Assembly (NCBI GenBank): GCA_026419785.1
Contig: JAODTK010004154.1
Coordinates: forward strand, 1 to 64,000
Reading direction: 5' to 3'
Length of the DNA: 64,000 bases
Source of the DNA: Sclerodactyla briareus
Lineage: Eukaryota > Echinodermata > Holothuroidea > Dendrochirotida > Sclerodactylidae
How positions within the stretch are numbered: the first letter of the stretch is position 1; the number at the start of each line of letters is the position of its first letter. Position numbers and translations under genes: made by a program. This document shows positions 1-11,243 of this stretch, piece by piece. The notes below the pieces were generated by a model, which worked only from the letters and a program-made list of their open reading frames with translations, was not told the origin of the DNA and ran no database searches.

Positions 1-766
1 TTGTGACAAACACTACGCAACTCAACTGCAACGCAACCCACGCCACCACCACGAATTTATTTAAAAGTGGTTTGGCCCAAGAGCCCAGTCCCAAAATTCC
101 GTTGAACTCGGATTCCGGATCTTCAGTAGCCTACCATAACTATTAAGTCTTTTCGCCGTCAACGCGCACCACTAGATGGTGACCGTCAACCCCCCCCCCC
201 CCCCGTTACTACTCCCAGTATGCTCAATTCGACTAGGGGGCAGTGGGGCACGGTACGCATTCGTGGCTCGACGGCAGATAACCGTCCTCACTGATATATC
301 AATAATTTGGTTCATTGTACGTTCAGTTCACTGACGGACTGTCACTATTGACTGCACATAGCCGTGTTCCTTGAACTTAACCAAAGTGTTTGACAAGAAC
401 CCAGCGTAAAAGTTTTAGTCTAAATTATGGTATCCAATATTCAAATTGTTCATTCGGCATTTATACATATATTTTTTGCCTGAATTGACGGACCACTCCT
501 GACCTTCAAAAAATCCTGCTCACCTCGGCTTCACAATCTTGGTCTGATAAAAAAGCTTCATATAATTGGTTCAAATTGTTCATCGGCTATTTACTTCAGC
601 TGGTTACAATATCACGGACGACTATTGCTAATTGACAGACCCCCAGTCCTGGGCAGGGGCGTAGCCACAATCCCCGTGTAGCTCGGTGGGCTAAGTTCTG
701 AACTTCCCCCGAACTTCAATTATCAAAGCGCGTATCGCCTCGCAATCTGGTGACGCCGACCATAGT
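1..766. other. Left-edge non-coding sequence
   Basis: No gene is recognised. A 15-base C run lies at 190-204; the 100-195 segment resembles 3725-3830; a hAT-like end lies at 654. Confidence 0.5.
654..675. mobile_element. hAT-like transposon terminus
   Basis: CAGGGGCGTAGCCACAATCC resembles the CAGGGGCGTAGCCA ends of many hAT-type elements. The matching other end and target duplication were not found. Confidence 0.35.
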
Positions 767-1045
767 TTACTCTTTCTTTTCCATTTGTCTTACCTCTTTT
801 CCTTCCCCGTTCTCTTTGTCCCGTCTTTTTTCTTTCGTCTTTCCCCCCTGTTTTTCCTTCTCTTTCTACCTCTCTCCTCTGTGCTCTTCCTTTCTCCTCG
901 ATTCCTTCCTCTTTCTCCCTCTTTTCTTTCTAATTTTCTCTTTTATTAAAAAATTTCCCCCTCCCCTCTTTTCATTTCAGGTAAATTCTAGCTCTCTTCT
1001 CTTGTCCCTTGTCTTTTGACCTTGTTCTCTGTCTGGTCTTTTTCC
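767..1045. repeat. Pyrimidine tract
   Basis: About 280 bases almost entirely of C and T on the + strand, with irregular ttcc/cttt/ccct units. Similar tracts recur at 1777-2060 and 3520-3718. Open frames inside it are compositional. Confidence 0.85.
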
Positions 1046-1131
1046 CTTATACTTGGGTTCTTTCTCTAATTCTCTTCTCCGATTCCTTTTTTTTCTGAAC
1101 GGAATCAGAGGAATCTATGCAGTCATGACAG

Positions 1132-1181
1132 TGGTGTGTGTACAGTGTGTGTGTGTCTATGGCGTGTGCGTGTGCGTGTGC

Positions 1182-1213
<32 letters not shown>

Positions 1214-1217
1214 GTGC
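1132..1217. repeat. (GT)n microsatellite
   Basis: GT repeat with a few interruptions (gtgtctatgg, gcgtgc). Confidence 0.9.
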
Positions 1218-1229
1218 ACGCTGCTTGTG

Positions 1230-1660
1230 AACACGACTCCATCTAGATGGATCAAGCTCATACTTGATAGTGGGTTCCCCATGATTAGTCCGAATCCATT
1301 GTTTTGCGTTCGAGTCAAACGTCATCTAAGGTCAACATAGGTCAGAGTCTGAAAACCTGTGTCCGATGCTTGGTTCAGTCAAGCTGAATTTTGGTGTGCA
1401 GCTTTTTCCGATGGGGAGTACATGAATTCCTATTGTTTCTTGTGTGAACTGATGGCAGTTTTGAGAGAAAATGTGAAAATGAATAATTTGGCACTTTTAG
1501 CTTTTACTCGACGCCACTTGATAGTGAAGCTCATACTTAATACTCTACTTAATACTTATCCTACTGAGTACATGATCTTATTAGTTTGGTCAGGTCAAAG
1601 TCTGAAAAATGTTGTCAAAAGTGAATGATTCGACTGCCAGGAGACAGTTTAAGATCCTGA
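1230..1660. repeat. Interspersed repeat, family B copy
   Basis: Contains agatggatcaagctcatact and tcaagctgaattttggtgtg, cagctttttccgatggggag. These match segments at 17715-17950, 18020-18110 and 24235-24310. Confidence 0.55.
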
Positions 1661-1776
1661 CTCTCACTATTCCATCCTTCCTGAAGAGCCATGACATTGT
1701 TAATCTGAGGTTTACAGACTAAGTGAAAGGTCCATGAAGGAGTCAGGCATCACTAATCCTTTTGGCTCTTTGTGTT

Positions 1777-2060
1777 TTTTTTCCCTCCCCTCTTCCTATT
1801 CCGTGATTGCCCTCCTCTTTTCTCTCTTTTGACCTTTGATATCCCCCTCCCCAATCCCCTCTCGTCGTTTTCACTTTCCTCCTCTTCCATACTAGTTAAT
1901 TCCTAGTTCTCTCCTCCGTTTCCCTCATTTTTCTTTATCCCCCCGTTCCGGTCCCCCTCTTTTTTTCCCCTCTTTTCTTTCTTTCCCTTCTTTCTTTTTT
2001 TTCCTGTATTGCTCCACTCTCCCTCGTCCCTGTTTCTCTTTGTTTCGTTTTTTGTCTCGC
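1777..2060. repeat. Pyrimidine tract
   Basis: Second C/T-rich tract of about 280 bases, followed by a short GT microsatellite at about 2101-2147. This copies the order tract-then-(GT)n seen at 767-1217. Confidence 0.85.
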
Positions 2061-2239
2061 CTGAATGAAATTCCAGGAAGAGACATATGGTCACTAATGG
2101 CGTGTGTGTTATGGTGTGTGTGTGCGTGTGTATGTGTGCGCGTGTGTGGTGGGTCACACTTTCCGCGTTAGCAATATTCTCACAGCCGTGAGGCCGACCT
2201 ATACAAATTTGTGTGGTACACCAGGTGGGTGTACACGAT

Positions 2240-2780
2240 CTGATTAGATTTTTGGCACAAAGGTCTTATTCAGTTGGGTAATTACCTCATCTTATGTAAA
2301 TTATCGTTTAAGCTCGTATAGGATTCCGTCAAGAACCGTATGTCTACCGTATTATTTCGGAACATGTAGGACCTGGATGAACAGGTAGATGAATGATTAG
2401 ATTTTCAAAATGTTTGCTGATTAAGTGGTCTATTTGCATAATGTGAACTTTTTTCCAAGTTTGTCCGGATATCTCGACGAACTTTGTGTTGTATGTGGTC
2501 TACCATGGTTTCCCGGAAATTTAAAAGTGAAGCGGGTTCTGGGTAGGTCATTGGCAACTGTGTTTTAATTCGCATAATTAGGCTTTTTTGTAAAAGTTCG
2601 TATGGTGGTTAACCACAAAACTTGGGTAGATGTTATCCACCTTTGATACTGTTTCATTTTTGAAGGTACAGCTGGGGTCAATTAGAGGTCCTTGCATGTG
2701 CCTAATTTCATAATATATTCCAATTCCCAACTTGGGTCAAACTTCGTCGCCAAACTCAGTAGTATGGTCCGCTAACATTT
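2240..2780. repeat. Degenerate interspersed repeat with 'aggtc' and 'gggtcaa' motifs
   Basis: Contains phrases such as ggggtcaattagaggtcctt and cttgggtcaaac, of the type also seen at 29140-29660, 40550-40680 and 59985-60440. No coding content. Boundaries are not defined. Confidence 0.4.
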
Positions 2781-3519
2781 GTGGACTGATGTGTTTGATG
2801 TTCATGATTTGATTGAGTGCATCATATAATATGCTTTCCGTAGAATAAATCACTGAAGAACTAGTGAACCAATAGCTCCCGTGACAATTGTGCTGTTGTT
2901 ATAAGCTGCCCACAACACACCCTCTCTCTCTTACTCCAATCAAGTTGATTAGGTTTGATTCGACCTTAAAAAATACATTTTTCTTGCCTCTTCCTCTCTC
3001 CGGGCCTGGGCGGGACAATGTGAGGTTTCCTAAAGGTATATTTGGGTGACACCTTGACTGCTGCATGGTTTGTGGTGAGAGGCATGGGGGAGGGTGCTTG
3101 CTGCCTGGGGGATTTGGGGGGGTCACGTCCTGGCTGCTTAAAAAAAAGGCAATGAATAATGACGAATGATTTGAAAGGCAAAGAGCCCCCGGGCTGCTAC
3201 AATGGATTAAACATTTTCAAAGTTGATTTTGGGTCAAGTAAGTGAGTTGACTAGCGATGACACTATCCAAATTGGAGTATTTTTATGGAGAAGAGTGTGG
3301 GGGGGGGGAGCATAAGAAGAAAAAAACCTTAAGGGACTTTTGGGTGAGGAGAGTCAACTTATTGGTCAGTGTTTTTTAGGAATTTTTATTATGTGTTATA
3401 CTGTGATGTCCTTTGACATGACGCTGGCGTGCATGAACTAGTTAGTCGTGTATAGTGTGTAGTGTAGTGAATAATAGATGCCACCGATCGCGCAACCAGG
3501 CGAGATACTTTTTGCGATC

Positions 3520-3718
3520 GCCTTTTGTTCCTTCCCCTCTTCCTCTTCTTCTCTCCTTTCCTCTGACATATTTCCCCTTTCACAATTCCACTGTTTGCCT
3601 TTCCAGGCTCCCTCCCATTTTCCGGTAAATTTGAGCTCTCTTTTTCTTCCCCTCTTTTTCTACCATGTTTTTGTTTTGTTTCTCTTGCTTTCCTCTTCTT
3701 TCCGTCCCTCTGTCCCGC
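3520..3718. repeat. Pyrimidine tract
   Basis: Third C/T-rich tract. The sequence just after it (3725-3830) resembles the sequence at 100-195, including a cac(ca)ctagatxgtgacc core. Confidence 0.8.
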
Positions 3719-3884
3719 CGAAAATTCGTTGAGTCGATTCCAGGATCTCATGTAGTCTCCCTAACAATCGTAATCCTGCTTGGTCCGCCGACAAGCGCAC
3801 CACACTAGATTGTGACCAGGTCGCCAACCATTACGACTTTTTACTTCATGCCATTGATAGAGTCTAGCGCCCTCTCTTTGTGGA

Positions 3885-4482
3885 TTGGTGATATCACCAA
3901 TTCTTTGATGATATCACCAATTCAGTTGGATGATATCACCCTTGCGCTCGAAATGTAATATCACCAATTGAATTAGTGATAATCAGTAATGAATTGATGA
4001 TATCATCCAATATTGGGCAATATCATCAAATGAATTGGATTCATTTATCTTGTTTTGACTGATAATCAGTAAAAATGTGTCGCATTTAATGATATCACGA
4101 ATTCATTGAATGAGTATCACTATTTCAATTACTGATATCATAACAATATTTGCTTATATCACCTATACTTTGATGATAATCGCCAATTTTTTGTGATATC
4201 ATCAAATATTTGATATATCCCTAATTGAATTAATGGAATTACCAATTTCAATTAATGATATCACTTATTCAAATACTGATATCAATAATATGTTATGATA
4301 TCACCAAATATTTGATGATATCACCTAATTAATTCAATGATATCCAGTACATTGAATTGTATATATCAAATCAATTGTGATGCTCACCCATTCATGTTTA
4401 ATGAATCACAAATAATTGGTGATATCATCAATATTTGGTTATCACCAATTCAATTAAATGCTGTCACAAATAATTGGTATAT
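3885..4482. repeat. TGATATCA satellite-like array
   Basis: About 600 bases of degenerate units around the palindrome TGATATCA, typically (tt)tgatgatatcaccaatt. Both strands read alike because the core is self-complementary. Spacing is irregular. No ORF. Confidence 0.85.
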
Positions 4483-4859
4483 CATTAATAGTGAACCCTA
4501 GGGCACTCCCGGAGTTGCAGGTCTCTTCGACAAATGTGGAACTCTTAATTTTGTTTCTACTTGCTCCTTTTCGCGGGGAGTTGCAAAGGCAAAATTTATA
4601 AATATGTCCTGAAAGACTCCATTTTCCCCCGAAATATCATATTCATGGAAGAGTTTCCGGTATTTACAGCAATAAATGTGGGAAACCTTTTTTTATTACT
4701 TTGTACTGGGTCCCTTCTAAATTTGGAATCAGTCGATCCTCCCACTCTGAACTATACCACAATTGGAACAGATTTTTTCCAGACATCTCAAATTCGTCGC
4801 AAAACCTATTCCCCCCCCCTAAAATGGCAATTTTGGTAATTTGGGCTGATTGCATGGAA

Positions 4860-5290
4860 AGTTTGTGATTTCCCACGCCAAGCACGGAACTGTTTTCGAA
4901 ACATTTTTCCTTATGTTTTTTGGCAAACGTTTTAGTTTAGTAACAGGAAGTTCCGAAACTTTCCATACCATTCCAAAAATGTTTTGGAAAAAATATTCTA
5001 GAAACATTTCAATTTCCGTCAAATTCACAGTTTCCAGCAAACCTATTAAACAAAATATAATATAATATCCTACGACAACCCTACATAACCTTAAATCCGT
5101 TTTGACGCCAATTTTTTGCCATAAAACCCTTTTAAAACACTTCAGAAGTGTTGAATGTTTCAAAACGTTCTCAAAACGTTTTGTGAAACGTCTGGAAACA
5201 TCTCCTAACCTTCTTGTTCGCAACAAATGTTTTCAACAATTACGCAGCGAAACAGTTTAAAAATGTTTTAAAAACTTTTTGTGTTTTGTA
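4860..5290. repeat. AT-rich region dense in AAACGTTT/AAACATTTT motifs
   Basis: Many short near-palindromic motifs (cgaaacattttt, aaacgttttag, caaaacgttctc, aaacgttttgtg) recur every 20-60 bases on both strands. This keeps a 135-codon frame open on the - strand that resembles no protein. Probably mobile-element-derived low-complexity DNA. Confidence 0.5.
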
Positions 5291-5703
5291 GGGTTGTGCC
5301 TTTTTACATTGGCTACACAGTTTGAAACAGTCAGCCATTGAATAAGGTAATACTTGATAACTAATGAAAAACTTTAAAAAGAAAATTTGTCCCAAAATTT
5401 GTTTTTTTCTTCTAAATGTCCTCCAATTTTGCTAGTTTCCGTCTAATTTGGAGAGCAAACTAATGTGTTTTAGTGACTATTCAAGCGTGTGCGAAATTCA
5501 CCGGTTTTGTTCCAGCCACTCCAAAAGGGAGATATTGCCAAAAAACCATCAAAAATCTGACGTACACCGTAACGCCACACACACCCACCCACGCCACACA
5601 CAAACGGACACTTTTTGCGAGTACACCTCATTGCTGGATCCCCGGCACCCATTGGTACCCCACCAATGGTACCCCTCCTGGATAGTTTCAAACCACCCCT
5701 ATG

Positions 5704-5717
5704 GTTACCATAGCAAC
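5704..5717. promoter_or_regulatory. Candidate RFX X-box
   Basis: GTTACCATAGCAAC fits the X-box consensus RYYNYYATRRNRAC recognised by RFX factors. A second near-palindrome, GTTGCTATGCAAC, follows at 5719-5731. No gene is recognised beside it, so function is unproven. Confidence 0.35.
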
Positions 5718-5789
5718 CGTTGCTATGCAACCAGCAACAGTAAATAGAGGTTGACATGGTATGGCAAAGCGGAATGTTCAATAAATCGA

Positions 5790-6350
5790 AAATCCAGGAA
5801 TTCTCGACCGCTAATCCAAGATTCTCTTCTATAATTCAAGATTATCGGTCGAAACTTCCAAGATTATCAGGCGAGAATACCAGATTCTCGGTCAAGATCC
5901 AATATTCCGGTGATAAAACCTTGTTTATCTGCGGAATCCAAGGATTATCACCTGATACCTGCGTTATCACCGGGGGGGGGGGGGGGGAAAATCTTGTATT
6001 CTCGGCCGAAATCTCCGCCATTGTTCGATAATCTTGGATTTTCAATCGATATCCAGATTATCACTGATAAACCTGGTTTAACGAAGTGATTTCGATAATC
6101 TTGATTCTCGCCGATAACCAGGTTTATCGGAATATTTCGATAATCTTGGATTTTCAACAGTATAATCATATTCTCGATCGATAATCCAAGATTATCGACC
6201 GATAATCTTGATTCTCGACCGATAATCTTGTATTTTCGACCGCTAATCTTGGATTCTCGACCGATATCTTGGATTCTCGAATTAGGTCTATCGACAACTC
6301 GACAATCCAGGATTATGTCGCGATACCAAGTTAAAGGATAATCTTTGATA
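5790..6350. repeat. 21-base subrepeat array, both orientations
   Basis: Degenerate copies of GATAATCTTGGATTCTCGACC. Up to about 5990 they read mainly in the complementary sense (ccaagattatcggtcgaga), and after about 6020 mainly in the direct sense. A G run of 16 at 5972-5987 sits near the switch. Confidence 0.8.
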
Positions 6351-6835
6351 TCTGTGAAAGCAGCCGCGCGGAAGTATTTTGTTTGGGTGGTGGCTATGTG
6401 ACTGTTAGTATCTAAGCTATCGCCACCATGGTGCGCAAGCTGTGCACGATTTTTGGGTTTTCCAGGCCCTCTAATGGCCGGAACGGCATTTGCCGAGTGG
6501 CCTGTGCTACAAATAGCTAGCTAACAACAGGTCTCATGTTGAAATTGGCGAATATCAAGAACAAATCAAGAAAAAATTCAATTTGAATATACTGTTTTAT
6601 ACAAGTTGAATGAAAAATGTCACTCCGTACAGGGTATTCATTTGATCCAGCCTATTTACATTTAAACACCCTCCTAAGTATGCTACGTGTTGACAGGTTG
6701 AGATTTCAACTGTCGTTTCCGTGAATGTATAGCTATGTCCCTTGCCATCTATTTAAGCAATAGTTAACAACACATTTGAAATTGAAAGATTGACAATTTG
6801 AAGATTGACCGCCCAAAGTTATCCTTACACTGTCC

Positions 6836-7610
6836 GCAGTGGTGGCGCCAGGATTTCCCCGACGTGGGTTCGATTCCCCTACGGGGGCCAAGTTTCCCCC
6901 GACGAGGCTTCACCCTACCCCTAATTCAAAACTTTTTTTCAATTTTTTCGATGTGTTCATCTTTGAACATTTGTCTTGAAGAAAAAAAACGACAACATAC
7001 ATACACATTGTTGGAGCAATGTTACTTTCAATGCTTCCCACTCAATCAACCCCTTTATTAGTAGAAGTCAGGTAATCCACTAACTGCACAGTGATAACCT
7101 GGTCACTGCTTCGTGAAAGCACACACTCTACCCAGGGCAAAACAGTGATAACGAACAGAACGCGCATCCTCCCCCAACGAATTGTAACCTTAATCTCTTG
7201 CAGGGACATTTCGAAGATAGCCTAATGCTTGTGTATCCTATCTTAATTCCCGATTGTATAGTCTGTAGGAAGATGATTACGCGGATCTTAAACTCGAGCG
7301 AGGAACTTGCTTACATAGAAAAAGGGGAAAAAAAATAATGAGGCGCGCGAAGCGCGCCGAAAAATTTTCATCTTAAATTTAGGAATTTTCACTATAAAGA
7401 AGCTTGGAAATATTTACTGTCGGGGCAAACACCCGCTCGGGTTTGTACATTTTAGCGTACCCCTTGGGCTCCCCACGAGATGGTAGACAATGTCCCTGAC
7501 GGTGGTGTGGGGCCATGGGGGGGGGGGGGTGCTTCCCCGCGGGGGGGGCTGGCCCCCTGCCCCCCCGCTGTCGCCCCCCTTCACTGTCGTGGATGAGGGT
7601 TATCCCCCCG
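6836..7610. mobile_element. GC-rich transposon debris
   Basis: Starts with gcagtggtggcgccaggatt, which resembles both hAT-type ends and the sequence at 13437-13470. It includes the perfect GC hairpin GGCGCGCGAAGCGCGCC (about 7342-7358) followed by gaaaaattttc, and a G/C-run cluster at 7517-7567. No ORF of note. Confidence 0.4.
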
Positions 7611-8266
7611 ACTTTTAATCTTTAAATTTGGTATGCTCTTTTGCTGAACATAGCCTACCAACTTACGGTAATCACTACATACCTTTTTTCAAAATGGATA
7701 CTTTTCAAATGAGTTACTTATTTTTACATATTTTAACTCAGCTGAGTAGACTCATAAGCACATGCTGATAGGACATTTGGTCTTGCAGTAATTCGCAATA
7801 GTTTCAGCTTCGTTATCACGTGAACAAGATTACCAACGGGCTATGGTACATACTGTGGCATATTAGACTATAGTTTGTGAACATAGGCTACAGTGATGCT
7901 GCAGTGGGGTTAGGAATGCAGAAACAGTGAATAGTCAACCGAGGCGAACGCCAGTACATGCCTTCTGCTCACGAGTATCCATTACTGCCCCTTACGGGAC
8001 CGCAAAGATTGCAACTGGAAGATGACTCTATGCTATATATAGCCTCCCATAGTGGTATATGATTTGATTGTCACTATTCACGGAGTTTCCTAACGTGTTG
8101 TATATTAATCTAAACAATCATGCGATACACATTAAATACATTACATTGAAGGTTTTCTGAACACTCTGCAAATATTGGTGGGGCTAACAAGCCGTTTGGC
8201 CCCCTCATTTTTTTCCAATGGGGGGGTGGCGGGGGCTGCCCCCCAACCCCCCCCCCCCCCCCCCCA

Positions 8267-8284
8267 CCCCGGTTCGCCGCCCTG
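8267..8284. mobile_element. hAT-like terminus, complementary strand
   Basis: The reverse complement reads CAGGGCGGCGAACCGGGG and is followed by a 19-base G run on that strand (C at 8247-8265). The boundary type is suggested by motif only. Confidence 0.3.
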
Positions 8285-8287
8285 GTT

Positions 8288-8410
8288 GAAAGTCCAGTTA
8301 TTCTGATATCTTGGATTCTCGACCGAGAATCTTGGATTCCCGTCGATATTCTTGATTTCGACCGATAATCTCTTATCGACCGAGAATCTTGGATATCGCC
8401 GAGAATCCTG
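8288..8410. repeat. Second array of the 21-base subrepeat
   Basis: Repeats such as tcttggattctcgaccgaga, same family as 5790-6350, ending at the inverted edge near 8442. Confidence 0.75.
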
Positions 8411-9078
8411 GAGTTTCTATTAATTGACATTCCGCTGCCAGAAATGCAAGTGACTGCAATATCTCATCTGCTCTTCGGGTACGCGATGGGATAATAAAAT
8501 TAAACGGCGTGCTCATACGGCTAATCACGCTCTGTATTCAACAACCACGAACGCTCTGTGTGGTGGCAGAATACGATAACGACCAACTACACTTACTACA
8601 TCATTGCACTTGCAGTAGCTGAAGTGTGCATCACAATCACAAATATACTACATGAAACTGTATTCACAGTACGTACGTACAATGCACGTCATAACATAAA
8701 CATAGCATTTCGACGTCGGCTATCCCAATTTTACCTTTCTTCGGAATAATTTTTACGAATAAATGCAAATTTCTCATAGGATATCCAAAATGAATGGCTT
8801 AAAATGGTGATGTGTTCGTAATTGTAATGTAGATTGTCAACAAGATATATCCCTGTAACGATTGCTTACGTGCTTGTCGTTGGTTCCTCCGGTTTATTTT
8901 TCGCCTTTCCGTGAGTTAACACAGGGGTTGAATATTATAATAATTATATATCGGTATTTGGAATTGGAAGAGTTGTCAGCTTAGCTACGCACGCTGTATG
9001 CCATTGCTAATATATTAATAGGCTAATGTAAGTAGCCTAGGCCTAGTTCCTACACAGACGAGTAGGCCATAAGTTATG

Positions 9079-9569
9079 GTGCGTTCTTTCGAATTCGTAT
9101 ATACCGATATACGAGCTAAAACGGTTCTTTCGGTACACAAGTGGTGACTTTAAGTGGTGACTTTGGGAATTATCAGATGACCCTCCACTTCCACGGCTTG
9201 TATCAAAATGGCGACAATTTCGATACTCTCAATTCAGAAATCGAGAGTCATTCCGAAACGTTCCATCAATGAATATGTAATTCATGTGAATAACTTTATA
9301 GATGAGAAGGTTAGGAACCGAAATTCAGGCAATTGAATGGGAAAATATCGTACGTATGGGCCAATTTCAGTCAAATTAAGTCAGCGTCGAACGTCGGAAA
9401 GCGAGGGCTTTTCGCGTAACCACTACTCTGTGTTATGCAATGGAACAGTGGAGTTTCGATATGGCGCCACCGGCCCGCTGTATTGGAAAAGTGTTGGGGT
9501 CGAAAGAACGCATTTCACCAGTTGGGAACTCGTATGTACAGTATATACGAGATCCGAAAGAACGCAGCA
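9079..9569. mobile_element. TIR element, first of a tandem pair
   Basis: Begins gtgcgttctttcgaattcgt (then atatacc) and ends gtatatacgagatccgaaag (then aacgcagc), so the ends are inverted copies of TGCGTTCTTTCG...CGTATATAC. About 490 bases, no transposase. The interior is repeated at 9570-10040. Confidence 0.7.
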
Positions 9570-10040
9570 TATATACGACGTAAACACGTTCTTTCGGTAC
9601 CAAAGTGGTGACTTTAAGTGGTGACTTGGGAATTATCAGATGAACCTTCATTCACGGCTGTATCAAAATGGCGACATACGGTTCTCTCAATTCAGAAATC
9701 GAGAGTCATTCCGAAACGTTCCATCAATGAATATGTAATTAGGTGAATAAATTTATAGATGAGAAGATTAGGACCTGAAATTCTGCAATTGAATGGAAAA
9801 AATATCGTACGTATTGGAGCGATTTCAATCAAATTAGTGCAGCTTCGCACATCGGAACGAGGGCTTTTCGCGTAACCCCTACTCCGTGCATTGCAATGAA
9901 CAGTGGTGTTTTGATATGGCCGCTAAACAGCCCGCTTATTGAAAATGGTTGGGGTCGAAAGAACGCATTTCACCAGTTGGGAACTCGTATGTACGGTATA
10001 AAAAATCCGAGTTTTTTTTTTTTTTCCCGAAAGAAGCAGC
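9570..10040. mobile_element. TIR element, second of a tandem pair
   Basis: Repeats the first copy with a period of about 464 bases (the marker ttctttcggtac occurs at 9125 and 9589). It ends in a T run and cccgaaagaagcagc, a degraded version of the same terminus. Confidence 0.7.
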
Positions 10041-10714
10041 ATTACCCCTAGGGCCAGGCTTAGTTTAATTCACAGATTCGCCGTAGCATTGCGGGTATGC
10101 ACAGTGGTCTAACGTTATTCGTTACATGCTGAGGGAATAAAAAGCTCTAGGCTTTCACAGTCGAATTACTACAGAGTACAGGTTTTCATCTTGATTGTAG
10201 CAATCTTTTTGCACAAGTACAAAAATGTTGATGGAATTATTTCACCTCTTGTGCCGACTGGAAGTTCATGAACCTAGGGCCGAGCCTAGGCTATCTGACT
10301 CTGAGAAGTCCGATATGCAATGTCAAGAAAAAAACGTCCATGTGTCTGCCTTGGTACATGGTAAGCTCTGGTTCACACCTAGTGACGTCAGTAGGTGGCA
10401 TTTCACTATTGTGACGTAGCTCCTAGGCATTTTGCGGGAATCTCGATCAGTGGATTGGGTGAGGACCGATTAGGACTAGTCTGCACGTAAACTGTGTTGC
10501 TCACAATGCCAGTGTTACACTTCAGTTGAATAAGCCATGGACATGGTCGAACGTTATTATTGTTAAAGACACTGGCAGGATAATTTATAAAGGGGCTGAT
10601 ATAATAGCTGAATAAAACTGAATGATCAGTCCCGAACCGAAGTTCACGGACTTTCCGTTATGATCATTCTTGAAGATCTTGAGGGGGGAATACGGCAAAC
10701 AAACGGAAACAGGT

Positions 10715-10792
10715 CAACTCGCCGCAGACCAACTCGCCGCACGTCAATCTCGCCGCACGTCAAACTCCCGCCTGTTCACTCGCCGCAGGTCA
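10715..10792. repeat. CTCGCCGCA array, direct
   Basis: Five or so units of about 15 bases ending CTCGCCGCA (caactcgccgca, ccaactcgccgca, gtcaatctcgccgca). It forms an inverted pair with 12164-12246. Confidence 0.85.
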
Positions 10793-11210
10793 AAACAATT
10801 TATATTAAATGATGTAATGACCCTACGATAGATTTGTTTTTACCAAGGTAGCTGTGAAAGACGTACGACAACACTACCAATACTAAACATTTAATTCAAG
10901 TCACGATTTACTGGATAATATGAGAATTAATTTACTGGTGTACTGTATTGTAACGGTATTGTGGCTAAAAAAATCCAAGTGGAGTCATTTACTATGAATA
11001 AAAGTCCGACACTTGACAAAGTGGTCGCAGATAACATACAATGCAGATAATACTACTATAGACCTGAAAAATTGTACTGCATTCTGTACCTATTAAATAG
11101 TTTAAATAAAATAAAATGGTGATAATGAATAATATTACTTTGTAATGTGGGGCTATATTTCGGAGATTCTCTAGGCACGATTTGTGCATGACACACAATG
11201 GGAGAAATGC

Positions 11211-11243
11211 CCGAATCGGGAGGCTGGCTACGCCCTTACTCCA
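11211..11243 (-). mobile_element. Possible transposon terminus
   Basis: The - strand reads AAGGGCGTAGCCAGCCTCCC, similar to GGGCGTAGCCA-type hAT ends. It lies inside the segment enclosed by the CTCGCCGCA arrays. No partner end was found. Confidence 0.25.

Larger units (their letters stand above)
5763..8442. mobile_element. Putative DNA element bounded by inverted, subrepeat-rich ends
   Basis: The left edge reads GGCAAAGCGGAATGT followed by tcaataaatcgaaaatccag. The reverse complement of the right edge reads GGCAGCGGAATGTCAATTAA followed by tagaaactccaggattctcg. Inside both ends lie arrays of a roughly 21-base subrepeat (GATAATCTTGGATTCTCGACC): 5790-6350 on the left and 8288-8410 on the right. 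The interior has no recognisable transposase and holds GC-rich debris (6836-7610). It could be one non-autonomous transposon or two oppositely oriented insertions. Confidence 0.55.

Noticed and set aside
1047..1340. Open frames on both strands over the (GT)n region
   Set aside because: They are His/Thr or Val/Cys repeats produced by the dinucleotide repeat and carry no protein signature.
4819..5226. 135-codon open frame on the - strand
   Set aside because: It lies in DNA dense in AAACGTTT words; the composition is repeat-driven and no motif or splice context supports it.
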